Shown here: positions 23,433-32,485 of the stretch, piece by piece
How positions within the stretch are numbered: the first letter of the stretch is position 1
Layout of the letters: each line of letters starts with the position of its first letter
DNA from: an uncultured Flavobacteriales bacterium
Lineage (GTDB): Bacteria; Bacteroidota; Bacteroidia; Palsa-965
Reading direction: 5' to 3'
Assembly (NCBI GenBank): GCA_937974275.1
Contig: CALJIF010000012.1
Span: forward strand, 1 to 40,972
DNA: 40,972 nucleotides
Notes under the pieces: model-generated
The model's database searches: none
Seen by the model: the letters and a program-made list of their open reading frames with translations, nothing else
What the model was told of the DNA's origin: nothing
Translations under genes and position numbers: made by a program

Positions 23433-25118
23433 CTACTTCGCCGCTAAAGGTTGAAGATTAAACATCGTACGTAATTCATCAGCAGTAGTTATCGCCTTTT
23501 CGGATTTTTTTAGCGGCACCTCAACCACTCCTGACTTTGGAAGTAAGCGTGTCTGATCCTCGTTAGCATAATACAACGTGCCATCGGCAACCAACCAGAT
23601 AATATTACGCGTATTCGGATTAAACTTAAAGCTCCCAAACGGATTACCATAATACTTGTACATTGCGTTGAGTTGCGGATCTATTAAATAACTATAGTAA
23701 GAATTGGGAATACGAACACCGTTATCATCCGTAAACGTTACTGAGATCTGAGCACCTTGCGGAAGATTTACCGGATTATCACAATTATAAATTCCCGTTT
23801 GATTAATGGTAAAGGCTCGATAAATCTCTGCATCCTGAGTTGATTGCTTAGGAATAACAGTCGGAATAAAAGCGGCTTGTTGTTTCTCCATTGCCTTTTG
23901 CCAGTTTTCCTGTGCAACACGTTCTGCTTCTTTTCGCTTGTTTAAAGCAGCAGTATACGTCGCAAACTTTTCATCGAACACCTTTTTTGCCGCCACGTAA
24001 TTCTGTTCGTCAAATACAGGATACACATCCAGATTTACAACTTCCAATCCTTTTGTAAGCACGATGACATATTTTTCGCGCTCTTCACCCTTTTTCAAAA
24101 CTACCGTTTGCCATGTTTTATTATAAATAGCACGATCAAATTTTTCACGCGTTTCATCTACTTCAAATATGACGTTCTTGTAGGAAGCCATTTCCGGAAA
24201 CTCGCGATCGTTAAATGCAACTGTAAATCTGTTCTTGGTTTTATCCGCTTTCTTGGGTTCAATAGGTTCTTCGGGAACAGGATTTTGCATTCTTACCGCA
24301 CTAAGTTGCTGTTGTAATTCCGCATCATCGCTCCCAACATATTCGCCTAATCCGGGTTCTCGAGGTTGTTCCTCTAAATTCTTTTCTTCTACTTTATCTT
24401 TCCCCAGGAACACCCAATTATTAACGATGGTATCATAACGATACAGATTGTAAGCAGTTCCTTGTTTATAAGAACGCATCTTAATATTTAAACCTTTCTG
24501 CTCATCAATTTTCACGATTTTACCATCTACAAATGCGTTCAGTTCCATCATTCCCGCAGAAGCAAACGTGTAGGTTTTTCCGGCGGAATCATAATCCATT
24601 GGGATACCGCACAACAAGAAGTCTGCGGCATCGTGCATTTCACGGTATTGAATGGTAACGTCACCTGCTATTACAGTATTGTTATCATCCTTAAAAGCTC
24701 GTGCAGGAACTGTAATTGTTGTGCCGTTTTTCAATTTTAATATTCCACCTTTAGCACCGTTAATTTTAAAAGTTTGAAACGGCACATCAGCTCCCGGAAT
24801 TGGCGGTTGAATACTGCGCTTGTAGGACGCCATTAACCCATTGCCAACACTATCTTCAGGAACTCTTGTTTCAGGAATTGTTGCACGTTCCGGTTCACGA
24901 TGATCATCACCTGCCTTAAATAACAGCACCGCAACAACTACTGAAGCTGCAATACCAACAGCTGCAACGCCCAATTTCATCCCGGTTGACCATTTACCCT
25001 TTACTTGCCCGCCGGAACCGGCTTTGTATTGGGAAAGTACCTGATCAAAGTTGCGTCCCTTCTGAATTTCTTCCGAAGTTGGGCGGGGTTGATCAATTTT
25101 TACATTTATCTTTTTCAT
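23433..25118 (-). CDS. Single-pass membrane protein of the ECF operon, candidate anti-sigma factor
   Basis: A 561-residue protein with a short, charged cytoplasmic N-terminus (1-45), one membrane helix (about 46-67) and a large periplasmic part. Residues 110-230 carry GGILKLKNGTTITVPARAF and VIAGDVTIQYREM, a motif set seen in Bacteroidota cell-surface proteins and resembling the ZU5-like fold. Residues 390-430 contain a coiled-coil-like Lys/Glu-rich helix. The N-in, one-helix, C-out layout and its place 25 bases after an ECF sigma gene fit an anti-sigma factor, but no known anti-sigma domain (ZAS, FecR, RskA) is visible, so this role is inference. Alternatively it is simply a target of the sigma factor. 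Confidence 0.7.
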   Translation of the reverse strand: MKKINVKIDQPRPTSEEIQKGRNFDQVLSQYKAGSGGQVKGKWSTGMKLGVAAVGIAASVVVAVLLFKAGDDHREPERATIPETRVPEDSVGNGLMASYKRSIQPPIPGADVPFQTFKINGAKGGILKLKNGTTITVPARAFKDDNNTVIAGDVTIQYREMHDAADFLLCGIPMDYDSAGKTYTFASAGMMELNAFVDGKIVKIDEQKGLNIKMRSYKQGTAYNLYRYDTIVNNWVFLGKDKVEEKNLEEQPREPGLGEYVGSDDAELQQQLSAVRMQNPVPEEPIEPKKADKTKNRFTVAFNDREFPEMASYKNVIFEVDETREKFDRAIYNKTWQTVVLKKGEEREKYVIVLTKGLEVVNLDVYPVFDEQNYVAAKKVFDEKFATYTAALNKRKEAERVAQENWQKAMEKQQAAFIPTVIPKQSTQDAEIYRAFTINQTGIYNCDNPVNLPQGAQISVTFTDDNGVRIPNSYYSYLIDPQLNAMYKYYGNPFGSFKFNPNTRNIIWLVADGTLYYANEDQTRLLPKSGVVEVPLKKSEKAITTADELRTMFNLQPLAAK

Positions 25119-25143
25119 GACTTACGTCGTTTAGAACATTCGT

Positions 25144-25758
25144 TTAAGCGTGTTTCTTTTTATTCGCAATCAGGATTTTTTTCAGTTTTTCCAGAATGCG
25201 ATAGGTTTTCACCTTGGCATTGTTCTCGGTGATATCGAGTATCTCAGCTATTTCTTTAAAAGCTCTTTTTTCAAAGAATCGCATTTGAATCAGTGATATG
25301 TCATCTTGAGGAAGTTCGCTTATGCTGTCCGATAGAATTGGCAAGTAAGGACCCAACACATCTTCCTCCAGCTCATCCTGCATATCTTTAATTCCTGCAG
25401 TATCCATTTGTACCGTCGGTTGCACCTTTAGTTTCCTGTAGGCATTATACACTTCGCTTTGTGCAATCCGATACAGCCAGGACGCAAACGGCACGCCTCT
25501 GAATTGATATTTATGCAAGTTGGTGAGCGCTTTCAGGAATACCTGAGAAGTGACATCATGAGCTGATTCTTTATCATCTACGCGTTGCCATACAAACAGA
25601 AATATCCGTTCGTAATATTTATTGTACAAGGGGCGGAAATGCTCGGCGTCGCGACGCGCTAACTCCACTTGCTCCTGTTCTTGCCGCATGTCCTCCTGCG
25701 ACGCGTGATATTTGGAAACCACCTCCATACCCGGGGGTTTTATAGTTAATGACCGCAT
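25144..25758 (-). CDS. ECF-type RNA polymerase sigma factor
   Basis: A 204-residue sigma-70 family protein with only regions 2 and 4. Region 2 spans about 40-108 (FRPLYNKYYERIF, DKESAHDVTSQVFLKAL, FASWLYRIAQSEVYNAYRK). Region 4 spans about 148-198 (ELPQDDISLIQMRF, then the helix-turn-helix FKEIAEILDITENNAKVKTYRILEKLKK). Such factors direct RNA polymerase to envelope-stress or nutrient-uptake genes. The linker between the regions is longer than usual and acidic. The extra N-terminal ~35 residues are charged; Met11 is a second possible start. It heads a four-gene operon with a membrane protein and two exported proteins. Confidence 0.93.
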   Translation of the reverse strand: MRSLTIKPPGMEVVSKYHASQEDMRQEQEQVELARRDAEHFRPLYNKYYERIFLFVWQRVDDKESAHDVTSQVFLKALTNLHKYQFRGVPFASWLYRIAQSEVYNAYRKLKVQPTVQMDTAGIKDMQDELEEDVLGPYLPILSDSISELPQDDISLIQMRFFEKRAFKEIAEILDITENNAKVKTYRILEKLKKILIANKKKHA

Positions 25759-25804
25759 TTGCGTATGGTTTTTACATCATAACGCGGTAATCTAAATTAG
25801 ATAC

Positions 25805-25842
25805 AAAAAAAATACGGGCATCATGAAAGTTCATGACACCCG
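25805..25842 (-). terminator. Terminator downstream of the 1472-residue T9SS protein
   Basis: Read on the minus strand, a 12-bp stem with two mismatches (25842-25831 with 25826-25815) and a 4-nt loop is followed by TATTTTTTTT. It separates the large T9SS protein gene from the ECF sigma operon. Confidence 0.88.
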
Positions 25843-25863
25843 CATAGTTACGCTTTAAAATTG

Positions 25864-28800
25864 CTATCGTGCAATAATCACACGAATTACGGATTTATTT
25901 CCATTTACAGCCACTTCAATCAGGTAAGTTCCTTCCGCCCAAGTGGATGTATTCAAGGCGATGCGATTATTTCCGGCTGTTGTAACAATTGGTTCCTGCT
26001 GCGCTACAACTGCGCCCATAACCGTATAGGCAGTAATAACAACCTCGGAAGACTCCGGAGTGTCCAACTGAATATTTAATTCGTCAGCTGCCGGATTCGG
26101 ATACGCCGACAAATTGGTTACAACCAACGGATCTGCTACAGACAACACACATGGAGGTAATTCACGGAAGCATACATCATCAATTGCCCAACCTTCCGAT
26201 TGTGTACCACCGTCTGCACCGAAACGGAATCGAACCACCAATGGACCGGCTTGAGTGAACTTGATATCGTGTGACTTCAATACCCAACCCGGCGAGTTAC
26301 CTCCGAAATTCGGCTGATAACCTGCACCTAATCCCGGCGCAGTTCCTTGTGTGTACCAATTTGGATCTCCGATAATTCCCTGACGTATCCAAGTTTGACC
26401 CAAATCATACGAATATTCAATTACACCGCCATCGCGCTGGGCCTGTGTTACGAAGTAGGTCCAGAACTCTAATCGATAACAATGTGTGGTATCAACCGTA
26501 AACACAGGCAAGAACACACCGGAACTATCGTTTGACAAATAATTCCCATTAAGATCGGTTACCCAAGCACGTGTGCCGCTATGTGTGGTGTTGATAAAGT
26601 TTCCTGAAGGAGTTCCCCATTCAAAGGAATTGCGGCTGTTCACCATGCGAATAGCGTTAGCGGTAAACAATTCTGTTTGTCCATTGGATGCTTCCATATC
26701 ATTGCAATACGGATACACAGCGAATGTGTCTAAAACAGATAAACGCCATATAGTTGTATCATTCGTATTATTCACATCATTCAAACCATTCGGTGCATCG
26801 GTAAAACACTTTATGGTGTGTGGTCCCGGTGCCGCGCCGGTCCATGGCACAGAGAAAGAATGTACAACTGATGCGCCCGGAGCTAAAGCAGGACTGAAAT
26901 TGCGCGTATCCGTAACAATTACGTTATTGTCCACAACCAATGTAACATCCAGTGTAGTCAATGGAATAGTTCCGCTGTTGCGCACATTTACTTCAACAAC
27001 GTTGGAACCCGGCAACGGCAATGGTGAACTTCCTCCGAATGCAATGGTATTCGTTGCTGCATCAATCGGCATAAACAATTCGAAATTGTCAATCGCCCAA
27101 CCATCCACAGACTGGAAGGAGTTATTGTCCGATGTAAACACAAAACGGAATTGAACAGGTGTCGGATAGTTGTTAAACAAGGCCGGTAAATTATAAATCG
27201 ACTGGAAGTATCCGCCTCCGTTACCACTCCAGCCCGGTAATTGCGATGAAAACAAATTAGCCTGATTGTACCAGCTCGTTGCGTTCGGGTCAAATTGAAC
27301 ACCCAATACAACCCATGTGTTTCCTCCATCCAACGTATATTCTACTCGCCCACCGTCATCGAAATTATCGCAGTTGTACCACTGGCGGAATTTCAATTGA
27401 ACACTTGAAGCGTTCGAGAAATCGAAGAACGGAGAATACAACATTTCATTGCTGTTTGCCTGATAAGGTCCGTTCAGATTTATTTCCCACGCATTGTTAC
27501 CGGAAAACGCACCTGTGATAATCGGAGCGACCGGAGTTCCCAATTCCCATGATGTCGGATAAGTAGTAACTGCCGCGAAGTTCATCGGACCTTCAAAATC
27601 ATCGAAAAACGGAACCGGCATAATTTGTAAACCTGTAAACGACTTGCAGGTGGTATCATTGAACGTATTGTTGTCGCCTGAAAGTTGTGTCCACGTACAC
27701 AAATCGTATTGTGACGCAGGTGAACTGTAGGTTGTAGTAAAGGTGTACGTAGTAGATGTATTCGGCAACAACGTTCCTGTCCACGTTTCAACCACAGGTG
27801 TTCCGGCATTAATTGCGTATGCAACAGGAATAGATGTCAATGTATCTAAGCCGTAATTGAAAATTCTTGTAGCAACAGTAGCTGTCCCATTCGCCACAGT
27901 AAATGCTGCAGGTTGAAGAATAAGCGTGCTTCCTGCATCAAGTGTGTCGGGCTCATAAATTAAGACATTATCCAATAAGGCCGCAGTCCCATTTATAGCC
28001 TGATTATACGTCACCTTTGATTCAAAATCGATAATTAAATAAGGCGCCGGTAAAAACTGAGATAACATGAAACGTCCGGTTGTGTATGGAACGTTGGCGT
28101 TATTCGGTCTGTAGTGCGGCGTAATCATTTGACCGTTCACCTTCACACGCATGTTCGTATACTCGTTATCAAACGCATATAACAAGGAATAATCGAATTC
28201 CAGAACAAGATTATTATAACCTGTCGTGTTAACGATTAAACGAGCATTAGACTGTTGATCAGCTCCGTTTAGCGGATTCCAGATATAAAATTGCGAGGTT
28301 GTAATTGTGTCTGTTCCAAACGTCCATCCTGAAGAGTTCGTTGCATCAAACATCAAACCTCCGGTGCCTCCATTCCCTAATGTTGCTGAATGCTGAACAA
28401 CACCGTACGCAGAGTTGCTCAAACAGAAATCATTCGCATTAACCGGCAAATTCAAATCGTTAACGTACGGAACATTCACACCCGGATTGGTGATGTACGT
28501 AATTGTGATGGTATCATTTAAAAACCAACCATCATTTAACAATGTCGTATAAACCACCAAGGTATGAGTTCCCGGAGTGTTGTTTAGTAATGTCGCGAAG
28601 GTGAACGTGTCGGTTTGAAACGGCAAAATGGTATCACCGAAAATTTCGGTAACAGGCGCGTTATTATCCAACACATATGTCACCGATAAATTACCATTGA
28701 TCGCTTGAGACCCGTCATTTAGCAATTCAACTGTCAAAGGAATTGACCCTTGCGGTAAACATGAAGAAACGTCCGGAGCAATGATGGCATTTACCGCCGC

Positions 28801-30282
28801 ATCTTGTGGCGATGGAGAACGAATCTGGAAATCATCTATGGAGTAGCCGTCTGCGATTACTGAACCATCTGAAGTAAATACGAATCGGAACTGTACCGGT
28901 CCTACAACGTTATCCAATACGGTCAACTTATATTCCGATTTCATCCAGCCTCCGCTATTGCCTGTCCATCCCGGACGATTACTTGAAATTACGTTAGCAG
29001 TATTATACCAATTGGTTCCTAATGGATCATTCACCGTTCCCAAAACGTTCCAGGTGTTTCCATCAGTAGTGTACATAACCGAAACACCATCCCAACTATT
29101 CTCGCTGTTGAAATTATGCCAGAAACTCAGTTTGGCGTTTTGCACGGAACTAAAATCGAATACAGGTGATACGAGATTACATATCGCATTGTTATTGTAG
29201 GCCGTTGTCAGGTTAATGTCAAAAGCATTTGGTGCAGAGTGAGCAGAGTTTGTCGCTCCGAAATTGGGCGTTCCCAACTGCCATGCAGATCCTTGATTAT
29301 TGTCGAACGTTTGGAATAATGTGCTTCCGTCAAAGTCATCAACAAATGGGAATGTGATGCCGGAAAAGGCTACGAATTGAGTACAACCTGATGTAGGATT
29401 TAACGCTGTGTTTGCAGCAGTCGAAGCATCAATTGCTTGCACGTAATAACAAATAGTATCCGAATCGTTAACTGCCGGAATAACACCTACGAACGTATTC
29501 CCTGTAGTGTTATTCATTCCAACAACTTGCACAGGCCCACCATTGATGGTATAATGAACAGTAGCCGTATCAATACCAGTGGCATCGGTAATGTCAGCCG
29601 TAATATTAAACGGACCGATATTAAAAATCGTGTTCTGATAAATTGGAGCCAGATAGGTAATCACCGGAGGATTTAATTCCGAAGGCGCTGCTATTACTTC
29701 AACGTCATCAATTACCCAGCCATACGTACCCAAATTGCCGTTAGAGTTAGCGTCCTGAATGCGAAAGCGCACCATGCATTGTGCCGCGTTACCAAGTAAT
29801 GACGAAACATCGAACGTTTCATGCTTCCACCATGTATTAAGCGGAACAGCAGAATTATTGCTTGGAAACCAATCGATGTAAGCATTGGATGCAAACTTGT
29901 TATTCATTGCAGCAAACGGCGCTGTTCCTTGATACTCGGCTGCTGTCAACTGCGTCCAAGTATTACCATTGTCATTCGAAACTTCAATGGCACCGATATC
30001 ATTAAACTCGAGTTTACAGATGTGATCAAAATCCAACAGGACAAAAGAATTACCAACCGTACTAAAAGCGTTGGTGGTTAAATAGGCCGTTGATGAATTT
30101 GAAAGCGTGTTGCGTGTGCTCGCCACACCGCTTACCTGCAACGTTAAATCAGGACTCCAGGCCGGAGAGCCCGAAGAAACCACTGAATCTGCGATTTCAA
30201 AATTTTCGTGAAAAACAAGAACCTGCGCCGATGAGTAAACAAATGGAATCAGGAAACAAATTGCCGTGTACAACTTCTTCAT
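25864..30282 (-). CDS. Giant T9SS-sorted modular surface protein
   Basis: At 1472 residues this is the largest gene. A signal peptide ends at YSSAQ. Five jelly-roll modules of the MAM or choice-of-anchor type (about 20-200, 310-490, 605-780, 890-1070 and 1190-1370) alternate with CARDB- or Ig-like beta domains. Recurrent features of the jelly-roll modules are an FxDDF/E opening, SPxFDFS, a DGGxxWxxLG stretch, SxxPGWxGNxGG and a GWxIDDxE/F ending. Residues from about 1377 form a T9SS type A sorting domain (YPNPAADEL). No protease or other catalytic motif was found; an adhesive or glycan-binding surface role is inferred. It has its own promoter, divergent from fahA, and its own terminator. Confidence 0.9.
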   Translation of the reverse strand: MKKLYTAICFLIPFVYSSAQVLVFHENFEIADSVVSSGSPAWSPDLTLQVSGVASTRNTLSNSSTAYLTTNAFSTVGNSFVLLDFDHICKLEFNDIGAIEVSNDNGNTWTQLTAAEYQGTAPFAAMNNKFASNAYIDWFPSNNSAVPLNTWWKHETFDVSSLLGNAAQCMVRFRIQDANSNGNLGTYGWVIDDVEVIAAPSELNPPVITYLAPIYQNTIFNIGPFNITADITDATGIDTATVHYTINGGPVQVVGMNNTTGNTFVGVIPAVNDSDTICYYVQAIDASTAANTALNPTSGCTQFVAFSGITFPFVDDFDGSTLFQTFDNNQGSAWQLGTPNFGATNSAHSAPNAFDINLTTAYNNNAICNLVSPVFDFSSVQNAKLSFWHNFNSENSWDGVSVMYTTDGNTWNVLGTVNDPLGTNWYNTANVISSNRPGWTGNSGGWMKSEYKLTVLDNVVGPVQFRFVFTSDGSVIADGYSIDDFQIRSPSPQDAAVNAIIAPDVSSCLPQGSIPLTVELLNDGSQAINGNLSVTYVLDNNAPVTEIFGDTILPFQTDTFTFATLLNNTPGTHTLVVYTTLLNDGWFLNDTITITYITNPGVNVPYVNDLNLPVNANDFCLSNSAYGVVQHSATLGNGGTGGLMFDATNSSGWTFGTDTITTSQFYIWNPLNGADQQSNARLIVNTTGYNNLVLEFDYSLLYAFDNEYTNMRVKVNGQMITPHYRPNNANVPYTTGRFMLSQFLPAPYLIIDFESKVTYNQAINGTAALLDNVLIYEPDTLDAGSTLILQPAAFTVANGTATVATRIFNYGLDTLTSIPVAYAINAGTPVVETWTGTLLPNTSTTYTFTTTYSSPASQYDLCTWTQLSGDNNTFNDTTCKSFTGLQIMPVPFFDDFEGPMNFAAVTTYPTSWELGTPVAPIITGAFSGNNAWEINLNGPYQANSNEMLYSPFFDFSNASSVQLKFRQWYNCDNFDDGGRVEYTLDGGNTWVVLGVQFDPNATSWYNQANLFSSQLPGWSGNGGGYFQSIYNLPALFNNYPTPVQFRFVFTSDNNSFQSVDGWAIDNFELFMPIDAATNTIAFGGSSPLPLPGSNVVEVNVRNSGTIPLTTLDVTLVVDNNVIVTDTRNFSPALAPGASVVHSFSVPWTGAAPGPHTIKCFTDAPNGLNDVNNTNDTTIWRLSVLDTFAVYPYCNDMEASNGQTELFTANAIRMVNSRNSFEWGTPSGNFINTTHSGTRAWVTDLNGNYLSNDSSGVFLPVFTVDTTHCYRLEFWTYFVTQAQRDGGVIEYSYDLGQTWIRQGIIGDPNWYTQGTAPGLGAGYQPNFGGNSPGWVLKSHDIKFTQAGPLVVRFRFGADGGTQSEGWAIDDVCFRELPPCVLSVADPLVVTNLSAYPNPAADELNIQLDTPESSEVVITAYTVMGAVVAQQEPIVTTAGNNRIALNTSTWAEGTYLIEVAVNGNKSVIRVIIAR

Positions 30283-30303
30283 GTGGAATAGTTTTAATCA
30301 GTA

Positions 30304-30332
30304 TAAAGGTACAAAAACGGTACTTCGTCCAA
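30304..30332 (-). promoter_or_regulatory. Putative promoter of the giant T9SS protein
   Basis: On the minus strand TTG (30332-30330), an 18-bp spacer and TACCTTTA (30311-30304) fit the Bacteroidota pattern apart from the final base. The ATG is 21 bases downstream. Confidence 0.5.
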
Positions 30333-30366
30333 TGGAATTATTCGTCTCTTATTAGGAGTTTACGTG

Positions 30367-30374
30367 TACCTTTG
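30367..30374 (+). promoter_or_regulatory. Putative fahA promoter (-7 TACCTTTG)
   Basis: An exact TAnnTTTG match, within the same 12-mer TGTACCTTTGCC as the pckA promoter. The ATG lies 18 bases downstream, so the leader would be very short. Confidence 0.65.
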
Positions 30375-30392
30375 CCCATCAGCATTTGAACT

Positions 30393-31646
30393 ATGAAAGC
30401 ATTACAATCCTGGGTTCCTATCCCCACCAACAGTGATTTTACACCCGAAAATTTACCTTTCGGCATCTTTTCAACTACCTCTAAATCAGCTCGTGCAGGA
30501 ATAGCGATCGGCGAACATATAATTGACTTATCGGAGCTTCTCCGTGCAGGTTTGATTAATCAGGTACCGTCGGAAGTTTTGCTCTCCACGACATTGAACG
30601 CTCTTATTGCTTGCGGCAAAAAAAACACATCTGCATTGCGTTTACGGGTTCAACAATTGGTAACTGCCGGAAATAATGAGTTGCAAGCGCACCCGAACCT
30701 TCAGGATATTTTGGTAAAACAAAGTGTTGCTACTATGCACATGCCTGTTCAGGTTGGTGATTACACGGATTTTTATTCCAGTATCGATCATGCCACCAAT
30801 ATGGGCAAGATGTTCCGTGACCCTGAAAACGCACTTTTGCCCAACTGGAAACATATTCCTGTAGGTTACCATGGACGTGCTTCTTCTATTCGTGTTAGCG
30901 GATTTAAATTTCATCGTCCAATGGGACAACTGAAACCGGCAGACGCAGAAGTTCCGGTATTTGCTCCTTCCAAGCTCATGGACTTTGAATTAGAAACCGC
31001 GTTTATCATCGGTAAAAATTCCAATTTGGGAGAACGTATTTCAACAGAACAAGCTGACGATTACATATTCGGCATGGTGTTGTTCAACGATTGGAGTGCG
31101 CGTGATATTCAATCATGGGAATACGTTCCACTCGGGCCGTTCCTGGCAAAAAATTTCGCGAGCGTAGTTTCGCCGTGGATAGTGACTTTAGATGCTTTGG
31201 AACCTTTCCGCGTGGAAGGCTATAAACAAGAGCCTAAGGTTCAACCGTATTTGGAATACAGCGGAAACAAAAACGTTGATATTCATTTAGAAGTTTCCAT
31301 TAAGCCGGAACACGGCGATGAAACAATTGTTAGTCGTTCCAATTATAAGTACATGTATTGGACCATGGAACAACAATTAGCGCATCATACCGTCAATGGC
31401 TGTAACATGAACGTTGGCGATATGTTGGCTTCGGGAACTATTTCTGGTCCTGATGAAGGTTCGTACGGCTCTATGATGGAAATTACCTGGCGCGGTACAA
31501 AACCGGTAAAAATGCGCGACGGAAGTGAACGCAAGTTTATTAATGACGGTGATACCGTGATCATTCGCGGTTATTGCGAAAAAGACGGTGTTCGTGTCGG
31601 CTTCGGTGAATGTTCTTCAACATTATTGCCGGCAATCGCATTTTAA
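30393..31646 (+). CDS. fahA: Fumarylacetoacetase
   Basis: This 417-residue enzyme hydrolyses fumarylacetoacetate to fumarate and acetoacetate, the last step of tyrosine and phenylalanine catabolism. Length and motifs match the family. DYTDFYSSIDHATNMG gives the metal ligand Asp126 and the catalytic His133, the same numbering as the mouse enzyme. VGYHGRASS (157-165) and the C-terminal core motifs FNDWSARDIQ and GTISGPDEGSYGSM are present. It is cytosolic and uses a divalent metal. No other tyrosine-degradation gene adjoins it; a lipoprotein gene follows at 9 bases, which is probably co-transcribed. The enzyme appears complete. Confidence 0.97.
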   Translation: MKALQSWVPIPTNSDFTPENLPFGIFSTTSKSARAGIAIGEHIIDLSELLRAGLINQVPSEVLLSTTLNALIACGKKNTSALRLRVQQLVTAGNNELQAHPNLQDILVKQSVATMHMPVQVGDYTDFYSSIDHATNMGKMFRDPENALLPNWKHIPVGYHGRASSIRVSGFKFHRPMGQLKPADAEVPVFAPSKLMDFELETAFIIGKNSNLGERISTEQADDYIFGMVLFNDWSARDIQSWEYVPLGPFLAKNFASVVSPWIVTLDALEPFRVEGYKQEPKVQPYLEYSGNKNVDIHLEVSIKPEHGDETIVSRSNYKYMYWTMEQQLAHHTVNGCNMNVGDMLASGTISGPDEGSYGSMMEITWRGTKPVKMRDGSERKFINDGDTVIIRGYCEKDGVRVGFGECSSTLLPAIAF

Positions 31647-31655
31647 TAAGAACCT

Positions 31656-32435
31656 ATGAAATTAGTTTTCGCAATATCTTTTACTGTCGTCTTAATTGCG
31701 TGTTCACCGAAAGAAGACGCCAAAACACCAATTGTTGTTAAGGATTCACTAATAACAGATTCCGGAATTCTCACCGGTACGTTTACAAATAACACGCCTA
31801 ACGGAATTACGGAATTACGCGATAAGGACGGAAAACTTTTACAACGTGGACGTTTCGAACAAGGTCAGCCGGTTGGTGCGTGGGTGCAATATGATGCATC
31901 CGGTAAAGTAATTGCAGCAAAACATGTTTTCGGATCGAAAGTGCTAACCGAGTTGGACCCGAAAGATTTTGAATTTAAACGCTGGCATAATGATGCCATG
32001 GGTTTGTCTTTGAATATTCCGAATAACTGGAAAGAACTGCCAACTCCAAATGCCAATCTTGTTGCGAGTTTCGAGAAACAAATTGTAGACACTGCTTTGC
32101 GCATTAAACCAAGTGTAAATGTTGCGGTTGCACAACTGGAAGCTGATCAAACATTGGAAAAACTGGCTGCAACACAACTCGAAATGTTGCATCAGCAATC
32201 CGGAAGAGTTGAGTTGGTGAACGAAAGTGCCATAACGATAGATTCTTGCAGTGCATTTCGTCGTTACGGAATGTTTTACAACGAAAACAGCAAAGTCGGT
32301 TTTTTGATGACAATCGTTGTGAAAGGTAATCGCGCGTGGTTTTTCAGCTGCAATGCGCAAAACATGACCAACGGCGAATTCCTTCGCTATCAAGGAGTTT
32401 TTGAAGAAATTGTGGAAACTGCACAGTTCGATTAA
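31656..32435 (+). CDS. Lipoprotein with MORN-like repeat and DcrB/PsbP-like domain
   Basis: A 259-residue protein with Cys16 in a good lipobox (VVLIAC). Residues 40-85 contain a YwqK/MORN-2-like repeat (ELRDKDGKLLQRGRF, GAWVQYDASGKV). Residues 105-259 resemble the DcrB or PsbP-like fold, with GLSLNIPNNWKEL at the start and a pattern of strands and one long helix. The function is unknown. It starts 9 bases after fahA and is probably co-transcribed, though a metabolic link is not evident. Confidence 0.75.
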   Translation: MKLVFAISFTVVLIACSPKEDAKTPIVVKDSLITDSGILTGTFTNNTPNGITELRDKDGKLLQRGRFEQGQPVGAWVQYDASGKVIAAKHVFGSKVLTELDPKDFEFKRWHNDAMGLSLNIPNNWKELPTPNANLVASFEKQIVDTALRIKPSVNVAVAQLEADQTLEKLAATQLEMLHQQSGRVELVNESAITIDSCSAFRRYGMFYNENSKVGFLMTIVVKGNRAWFFSCNAQNMTNGEFLRYQGVFEEIVETAQFD

Positions 32436-32463
32436 TCGCATCCGAAGTTAAATTTGTAACTTC
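32427..32463 (+). promoter_or_regulatory. Putative rel promoter with overlapping dyad
   Basis: TAAATTTG at 32449-32456 matches the -7 consensus, with TTCG at 32427-32430 as a possible -33 (18-bp spacer). A perfect 7-bp dyad, GAAGTTA (32444-32450) and TAACTTC (32457-32463), surrounds the -7 element. The ATG of the RelA/SpoT gene is 29 bases downstream of the -7. Confidence 0.5.
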
Positions 32464-32485
32464 AAGAAACCATTTACGAATTAGT

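Noticed and set aside
26573..27154. 193-codon open frame antisense to the giant T9SS protein
   Set aside because: It lies wholly inside a well-supported gene with clear domains on the other strand, and its translation shows no recognisable protein pattern.
31944..32441. 165-codon antisense frame across the MORN/DcrB-like lipoprotein
   Set aside because: It is a shadow of a gene with a signal peptide and lipobox; the antisense translation lacks any domain pattern.
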